This document shows, piece by piece, positions 6,285 to 10,494 of a stretch of DNA of 10,494 nucleotides. The stretch is from an uncultured Methanobrevibacter sp. (lineage in GTDB: Archaea > Methanobacteriota > Methanobacteria > Methanobacteriales > Methanobacteriaceae): positions 1-10,494 of the forward strand of contig CACZNW010000101.1 in the NCBI GenBank assembly GCA_902782595.1. Reading direction: 5' to 3'. Below the pieces are notes generated by a model. That model made no database searches. It had not been told where the DNA came from and saw nothing but the letters and a program-made list of their open reading frames with translations. How positions within the stretch are numbered: position 1 is the first letter of the stretch; each line of letters starts with the position of its first letter. The translations under genes and the position numbers were made by a program.

Positions 6285-6710
6285 CTCCAGATACATCAGT
6301 ATTGCACCGACACCGTCTTCATAATATCCCGGAACAACCCGATTTATTTTAAAATCGAATGTTTTATAAAATTCAACAGCTTCAGAATTGGTTTGCTTCA
6401 CTTCAAGACATATTTTGTCCAGATTCAGAAGAGACAATATTCCAATGGATTTTGCAAGAAGTTTAGTTCCCGCCCCCAACCTGCGGTAATTCTTATCAAC
6501 TGCAATTGAGATGATATGGCCCTGCTTTTCATATTTAATCCAAAAAATCACATATCCTATAACATAGCCCTCTTCTTCAGCTACCAGAAAACCAACACCC
6601 GCCTCATATAACTGTTGAAACATTTTAATACCATAAGACTGATTAAAAGACATGTTTTCTATTTCATAAACTCTTTTTAAATCATTCGGATTAAATTTTC
6701 TAACAATCAT
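6273..6710 (-). CDS. rimI: GNAT acetyltransferase, RimI-like
   Basis: 145 residues, one GNAT domain. It likely transfers acetyl from acetyl-CoA to protein N-terminal amino groups, as archaeal RimI/Ard1 enzymes do. Seen: the central strand ISIAVDKNYR followed by R76-R77-L78-G79-A80-G81, the pyrophosphate-binding (Q/R)xxGx(G/A) motif. Then comes the CLEVKQTNSEAVEFY segment (101-115) with the usual N and Y of motif B, and a C-terminal GYYEDGVGAILMYLEL strand typical of RimI. One odd point: the usual Gly of the Y-x-x-x-GF turn is Asp (D119). Substrate assignment to ribosomal protein or general N-terminal acetylation is inference, so the symbol is provisional. ATG 6710 has only a weak SD. The gene is convergent with the zinc-ribbon gene (12-base overlap) and divergent from the UPF0146 gene. 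Confidence 0.87.
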   Translation of the reverse strand: MIVRKFNPNDLKRVYEIENMSFNQSYGIKMFQQLYEAGVGFLVAEEEGYVIGYVIFWIKYEKQGHIISIAVDKNYRRLGAGTKLLAKSIGILSLLNLDKICLEVKQTNSEAVEFYKTFDFKINRVVPGYYEDGVGAILMYLELNR

Positions 6711-6720
6711 ATCAAATTAA

Positions 6721-6778
6721 GGTATAAAAAGCAATGCATTTAATACTTTCGATTGCAAATATAATAAAATGAGGATGA
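6721..6778 (+). promoter_or_regulatory. Promoter and SD of the UPF0146-ATPase-cbiJ operon
   Basis: GTATAAAAA at 6722-6730 is a good TATA box and predicts transcription from about 6752, a leader of 30 bases. GAGGATGA at 6771-6778 contains the SD, 7 bases (from GAGG) before ATG 6782. The ATGs at 6769 and 6775 are out of frame. The opposite strand must also hold the rimI promoter, perhaps the AT-rich 6758-6770, so the two promoters overlap. Confidence 0.55.
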
Positions 6779-6781
6779 AAA

Positions 6782-7171
6782 ATGTGGGATGATTTTGCTG
6801 AATATATTCTCGGGCAGGCCGGAGATAAAAACATTAAAATTGCAGAAGTTGCAGTGGGCAAATTTGACAGGATTGCAGATTATCTCAATTCAAAAGACAA
6901 CATTACCCTGATTAAAACAGATATATCTCCAAAAGATGAAACAGTGATTAAAGACGACATTACAAATCCGAATCTGGAGTTATATAAAGGCACTGCCATC
7001 ATCTATTCCATCAGACCTCCCGGCGAACTTCATCCCCATCTGGTAAAACTGGCATGTGAGATAAACTCACAGCTTATAATAAAACCCCTGACAAACGAAG
7101 ATTTAAATACTGGTAAAGTTAAAATGAAACTGAAAAATTTCGGAAAGGCAAGCTTTTACACACTAAGGTGA
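6782..7171 (+). CDS. UPF0146 family protein
   Basis: 129 residues, a family known from euryarchaeal methanogens (I recall the M. thermautotrophicus member as MTH_1000). The biochemical role is not established. It reads like a shortened Rossmann/methyltransferase-like fold: AEVAVGKFDRIADYL (21-35) is a glycine-poor version of the first strand-loop-helix, TDISP (46-50) the acidic end of strand 2, and DDITNP (58-63) and IIYSIRPPGEL (73-83) follow. The IYSIRPP segment is the family's most distinctive block. A catalytic methyltransferase motif is not evident. First gene of a three-gene operon: its end and the SD AAGGTGA of the ATPase gene overlap (7165-7171). The fixed neighbourhood with a cation pump and corrin synthesis hints at, but does not prove, a related role. 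Confidence 0.9.
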   Translation: MWDDFAEYILGQAGDKNIKIAEVAVGKFDRIADYLNSKDNITLIKTDISPKDETVIKDDITNPNLELYKGTAIIYSIRPPGELHPHLVKLACEINSQLIIKPLTNEDLNTGKVKMKLKNFGKASFYTLR

Positions 7172-7176
7172 ACGTG

Positions 7177-9606
7177 ATGGAAGATACTTTAACTAAATTC
7201 AACACATCCCCCAAAGGACTCAATCAAAACGAAGTCATTGAAAGACAGAAAAGGTACGGCCCCAATAAAATTGACGAAAAAAAGCCGACACCCCTGATTG
7301 TTCTGTTTTTAACACAGTTCATTGATGTGTTGCTGGCGCTTCTTTTAATTGCCGCAGCCGCATCATTTATTATTGGAGACATAATAGACGGAGCGGTAAT
7401 CGTTCTTGCAGTTTTATTGAATGCTGTTATGGGATTTATCCAGGAATACCGCTCTCAAAAGGCTGTTGAAAGCTTAAAAGATTTGATTGTTAAAACAGCA
7501 GTTGTTAAAAGAGATGGAGAAATCATAAAAATCAATTCAAAAGATCTGACAATTGGAGACATTGTAATACTTGAAGAGGGAAGTAAAGTACCCGCTGATT
7601 TGATATTGATTGAAACACATGACCTGACCTGTGACGAATCCCATTTAACCGGCGAATCCGAAGCGGTTAAAAAACAAGAAAACGATGAGGTTTACATGGA
7701 CTCCAGCATCCTTTCTGGAAACGGAGTGGGGGTCGTTGCAAATATCGGGATGAAAACAGAACTTGGACAAATCGCCGAAGTCGTTCAGGAAGCCGATGAA
7801 GACACTCCTTTAAAGGTTAAAGTCGGAAATCTTGGAAAAAAACTGTCACTGATTTCCATTATCGTATGTATTGCCATATTTATTCTGGAACTTTTTAAGG
7901 GCATCCCTCTTGTTGAAACATTCATGACTGCAGTATCACTTGCGGTGGCCGCAATTCCTGAAGGACTGCCTGCTGTTTTAACACTGACACTGGCTTTAGG
8001 AATGTCCAAAATGGCAAAATCCGATGCAATTGTTAAAAAATTGCTATCAGTTGAAACATTGGGGTCATGCACTATCATCTGCAGTGACAAAACAGGAACA
8101 TTGACTGAAAACAAGATGACCGTTGTCGACAGCTTCTACACAAACCGGGAAAAAACCCTTAAAATCGGGAAACACTGTAACAATGCAGTGATTAAGGATG
8201 GAGAAATTATAGGCGATCAGACTGACGGGGCAATTTTAAAGCACTGCAGCAATACGGAAGCAAAACTTGAAAGGGTTGATGAAATCCCACTTGACAGCAA
8301 TCGTAAAATGATGACCACCATACATAGACTAAACAGTGAAAATAATATAATCTTGTCAAAAGGTGCGCCAGAAATAATTCTAGATAAATGCAAATACATA
8401 GATAATGATGGAAGTATTGAAATAATTGATGCTAAAAACAAGGAAACAGTACTAAAAAAAATTGACGAAATGAGTGCAAAGGCATTGAGAGTAATCGGAT
8501 TTGCATACAAGATAGAAGATGAAAACAACCCCGAAGAAGATCTGATATTTACAGGACTGCTTGGTCTGGCAGACCCTCCGAAAAAAGATGCTGCAAAAGC
8601 TGTAAGTGACTGCATAAATGCGGGAATAAAAGTTAAAATGATAACAGGAGACCATGAAAAAACCGCCTGTGCAATAGCAAAGCAGCTCGGAATACTGACA
8701 ACAGGAAGAGTAATAACTGGCGAAGAACTGTCTAATCTCACCACAGAAGAATATCTCGCCATAGCTGACAACATTCAGGTCTATGCAAGGGTAAAACCCG
8801 CACAAAAAATGAGAATAGTTGAAGCACTAAAATCATCGAACAATGTGGTGGCAATGACCGGTGACGGAGTAAACGATGCCCCTGCTCTTAAAAAAGCATC
8901 AATTGGAGTGGCAATGGGTGACGGAACCGACATTGCAAAAGAATCCGCAGACATGATTCTGCAGAACAACGACTTTGCAACAATAGTGAAAGCCATAAAA
9001 GAAGGCCGTAAAATATATGACAACATCAAAAGGTTCATCAAATTCCAGATATCAACAAATATAGGTGCGATATTAACAATAATTGGAACATCCCTTCTTA
9101 ATTTACCTCTACCCTTCAATCCAATACAATTACTATGGCTTAACATTGTAATGGACGGTCCACCAGCACAGACACTGGGAATTGAAGGTGGCGAAAAGGA
9201 TTTAATGCAGCGTCCACCAGAAACAGGAGACATACTTACGAAAAAAACACTGCTTGAAATACTGATTGCAGGAATGGTAATGGCAATTGGAACAATCATT
9301 GTGTACAGTTACCAGTTAGGCATCCATACAAATGAAAGAAAAGCAATGACCGTTGCTTTCACATTATTTGTAATGTATCAGCTGTTCAATGCCTACAACC
9401 GGAAAGCAAATTCCACAGAAAAAAGCACATATCTTTATCTGGCCATAATATTGTCATTCATACTTCAGATACTGATTATATACCTGCCACAACTGCAGAT
9501 TATATTCAGGACAACCTCAATAGGATTGGCTGACTGGGCAGTTATAATAGTCGTCTCATTTACAATAATTATTGCTGAAAAAATAATGAACAGGGTGATA
9601 ACATGA
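7177..9606 (+). CDS. P-type cation ATPase, PMR1/SPCA-like (type IIA)
   Basis: An ATP-driven divalent cation pump of the cell membrane, 809 residues. Numbering from ATG 7177: N-terminal cation-ATPase domain (1-60), membrane helices M1-M2 (about 40-90), actuator with TGES at 158-161, M3-M4 with PEGLP at 261-265. The phosphorylation site is DKTGT with D304. Then KGAPE (395-399, nucleotide binding), TGD (490-492), GDGVND (562-567) and M5-M10 to the end. Ion site: PEGLP in M4 and N656/D660 in the LWLNIVMDGPPAQ of M6 match site II of Ca2+ pumps and are very like yeast PMR1. The site I acid of SERCA M5 is Ala (A631), and M8 lacks its Glu. One Ca2+ or Mn2+ per cycle is therefore inferred. ATG 7177 is preferred over GTG 7168 because GTG is part of the SD AAGGTGA. 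It ends with an ATGA overlap into cbiJ. Confidence 0.95.
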   Translation: MEDTLTKFNTSPKGLNQNEVIERQKRYGPNKIDEKKPTPLIVLFLTQFIDVLLALLLIAAAASFIIGDIIDGAVIVLAVLLNAVMGFIQEYRSQKAVESLKDLIVKTAVVKRDGEIIKINSKDLTIGDIVILEEGSKVPADLILIETHDLTCDESHLTGESEAVKKQENDEVYMDSSILSGNGVGVVANIGMKTELGQIAEVVQEADEDTPLKVKVGNLGKKLSLISIIVCIAIFILELFKGIPLVETFMTAVSLAVAAIPEGLPAVLTLTLALGMSKMAKSDAIVKKLLSVETLGSCTIICSDKTGTLTENKMTVVDSFYTNREKTLKIGKHCNNAVIKDGEIIGDQTDGAILKHCSNTEAKLERVDEIPLDSNRKMMTTIHRLNSENNIILSKGAPEIILDKCKYIDNDGSIEIIDAKNKETVLKKIDEMSAKALRVIGFAYKIEDENNPEEDLIFTGLLGLADPPKKDAAKAVSDCINAGIKVKMITGDHEKTACAIAKQLGILTTGRVITGEELSNLTTEEYLAIADNIQVYARVKPAQKMRIVEALKSSNNVVAMTGDGVNDAPALKKASIGVAMGDGTDIAKESADMILQNNDFATIVKAIKEGRKIYDNIKRFIKFQISTNIGAILTIIGTSLLNLPLPFNPIQLLWLNIVMDGPPAQTLGIEGGEKDLMQRPPETGDILTKKTLLEILIAGMVMAIGTIIVYSYQLGIHTNERKAMTVAFTLFVMYQLFNAYNRKANSTEKSTYLYLAIILSFILQILIIYLPQLQIIFRTTSIGLADWAVIIVVSFTIIIAEKIMNRVIT

Positions 9607-10388
9607 AAATATTTCTTCTGGGCGGTACAAAAGACTCAACCAACATTATAAGACACATCAAAGAAAAATATGACGCATATATCCTGACAACAACCACCAC
9701 AGAATACGGATCCAGATTGGCCCGTGAAAGCGGAAGTGACGATACGATTGCCCGTCCCCTTTTAAAAAACGAAATAACAGATATGATTGTTAATGATAAT
9801 TTTGATTTGCTTATAGATGCAACACACCCTTTTGCATCACACATAACACAGACCAGTGCAAGCATTGCCCGTGAGTTGAAAATACCATATATCCGCTTTG
9901 AAAGACCCACCACTAACCTTGAAAACATTGATACTTCACACATCCACTACATTAATTCATTTGACGATGCCGGAAAACTGATAGAAATTGAATTCCCCAA
10001 AGGAAACGTGCTGCATTTTGCAGGAGCAAACACGATGGAAAACATCCTAAAACATGTCAGTGCCAAACGATTTTATCCGAGGATTTTAAAAGTAGAAAGT
10101 TCACTTGAAAAATGTGAAATACTGGGTATTGAACCGTCACATATAATTGCAATGACCGGAGCCGCCAGTTTAGAAGAAAACATCGAACTGATTGAAAAAT
10201 ATGATGCAAAAGTAATGATTACAAAGGAAAGTGGTGAAGTTGGAGGAGTCATTGAAAAAATCCAGGCTGCAAACCATAAAGATGTTGCAGTTATAATGAT
10301 ACAGCGACCAAAAATAGATGATTTAAATAAAAATGATATTGTATCTAATCTTAATGAATTAGACATTAAATTAAAAAACTTTTTTTAA
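9603..10388 (+). CDS. cbiJ: Cobalt-precorrin-6A reductase
   Basis: Reduces the ring of (cobalt-)precorrin-6A to 6B with NAD(P)H, a middle step of corrin synthesis. Methanogens use corrinoids in methyl transfer to coenzyme M. 261 residues, normal for CobK/CbiJ. Seen: N-terminal GGT at 7-9, DATHPFA at 72-78 and FERP at 99-102. The usual GPFS turn is GAAS at 186-189. The C-terminal block is TKESGEVGG (207-215) with EKIQAA (218-223). An anaerobic methanogen should use the early cobalt insertion route, hence cbiJ rather than cobK; this is from knowledge of the pathway. ATG 9603 overlaps the ATPase stop (ATGA), and its SD GGTGAT (9594-9599) lies inside the ATPase gene, so the two are translationally coupled. 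The other corrin genes are not in view. The T-run at 10380-10386, within the last codons, is a likely terminator. Confidence 0.94.
   Translation: MKIFLLGGTKDSTNIIRHIKEKYDAYILTTTTTEYGSRLARESGSDDTIARPLLKNEITDMIVNDNFDLLIDATHPFASHITQTSASIARELKIPYIRFERPTTNLENIDTSHIHYINSFDDAGKLIEIEFPKGNVLHFAGANTMENILKHVSAKRFYPRILKVESSLEKCEILGIEPSHIIAMTGAASLEENIELIEKYDAKVMITKESGEVGGVIEKIQAANHKDVAVIMIQRPKIDDLNKNDIVSNLNELDIKLKNFF
10380..10386 (+). terminator. Oligo-T terminator of the cbiJ operon
   Basis: Seven consecutive T at the very end of cbiJ (the two Phe codons and the T of TAA) fit an archaeal U-tract terminator without a stem. The A-rich bases that follow give the minus strand an oligo-T run (10387-10391 and beyond), suited to end the convergent tRNA-Ser transcript. 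Confidence 0.45.
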
Positions 10389-10408
10389 AAATAGTATAAA
10401 TATAAAGA

Positions 10409-10492
10409 CGCCGAGACTGGGATTTGAACCCAGGCGAGGGTGACCTCACAGGATTTCAAGTCCTGCGCCTTACCAGACTAGACTATCTCGGC
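10409..10492 (-). tRNA. tRNA-Ser (anticodon UGA)
   Basis: 84 bases, complete. Acceptor stem: 10486-10492 pairs with 10410-10416 (GCCGAGA with TCTCGGC), discriminator G at 10409. The anticodon loop CTTGAAA is closed by CAGGA/TCCTG, with anticodon TGA read from 10458 to 10456. It reads UCA and, with wobble, other UCN codons. The long variable arm with a GAGG/CCTC stem (within 10434-10448) is the class II feature expected of serine tRNA. The T arm is 10417-10433, with the canonical loop TTCAAAT. No CCA is encoded; it must be added after transcription. No intron is visible. Only 2 bases lie upstream in the window, so its promoter is not seen. The transcript runs towards cbiJ and probably ends in the oligo-T sequences at about 10387-10405. 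Confidence 0.97.
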
Positions 10493-10494
10493 AT

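Noticed and set aside
8217..8774. 185-codon ORF on the minus strand inside the ATPase gene, and shorter ones at 7785-8114 and 8781-9299
   Set aside because: Shadow frames of a strongly conserved protein: low-complexity Ser/Ile-rich translations without expression signals.
1..10494. CRISPR arrays, insertion sequences, integrase or phage genes, defence islands
   Set aside because: No regularly spaced repeats, terminal inverted repeats with a transposase, or recognisable mobile genes were found; tRNA-Ser at the right edge shows no attachment-site duplicate within the window.

Overview
The window looks like chromosome of a low-GC methanogenic archaeon of the order Methanobacteriales, most likely Methanobrevibacter or a close relative. 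The signs are an archaeal-type release factor (aRF1), a UPF0146 protein, a cobalt-precorrin-6A reductase, very A+T-rich intergenic DNA with TATA-like boxes about 40-60 bases upstream of starts, and Shine-Dalgarno sequences of the form GGTGAT/GTGAT/GAGG. The genus is an inference from memory of these families, not from a search.

Layout. 156-1490 (minus): gdhA, NADP-type glutamate dehydrogenase, with a TTG start, a strong SD and a hairpin/U-tract terminator. 1491-1952: a 462-base A+T-rich intergenic stretch with the gdhA promoter, a more GC-rich island that can fold into a hairpin, and the promoter of a 78-residue hypothetical gene (1953-2189, plus). That gene's stop codon interlocks with the stop of the convergent prf1 gene (2186-3430, minus; aRF1). 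Divergent from prf1 is a tRNA-dihydrouridine synthase (3529-4515, plus), closed by a hairpin terminator. A 16-codon ORF with complete expression signals lies at 4611-4661. 4699-5673 (minus) is an acidic protein of unknown function that seems to be built of two copies of one domain. Divergent from it is a double zinc-ribbon protein with two membrane helices (5769-6284, plus), whose end overlaps a RimI-like acetyltransferase (6273-6710, minus).

From 6782 a tight three-gene operon runs rightwards: a UPF0146 protein, a PMR1/SPCA-like P-type cation ATPase, and cbiJ (cobalt-precorrin-6A reductase). Adjacent genes overlap or have SDs inside the preceding gene. The window closes with tRNA-Ser(UGA) on the minus strand (10409-10492).

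How the genes fit together: most are housekeeping. They cover ammonium assimilation (gdhA), translation termination and tRNA/protein modification (prf1, dus, rimI, tRNA-Ser), and a metal-related operon that joins divalent cation transport to corrin synthesis. There is no CRISPR array, insertion sequence, phage gene or recognised defence system here. The least explained parts are the duplicated-domain protein, the zinc-ribbon membrane protein, the 78-residue protein, the 16-codon ORF and the hairpin island at 1761-1789.
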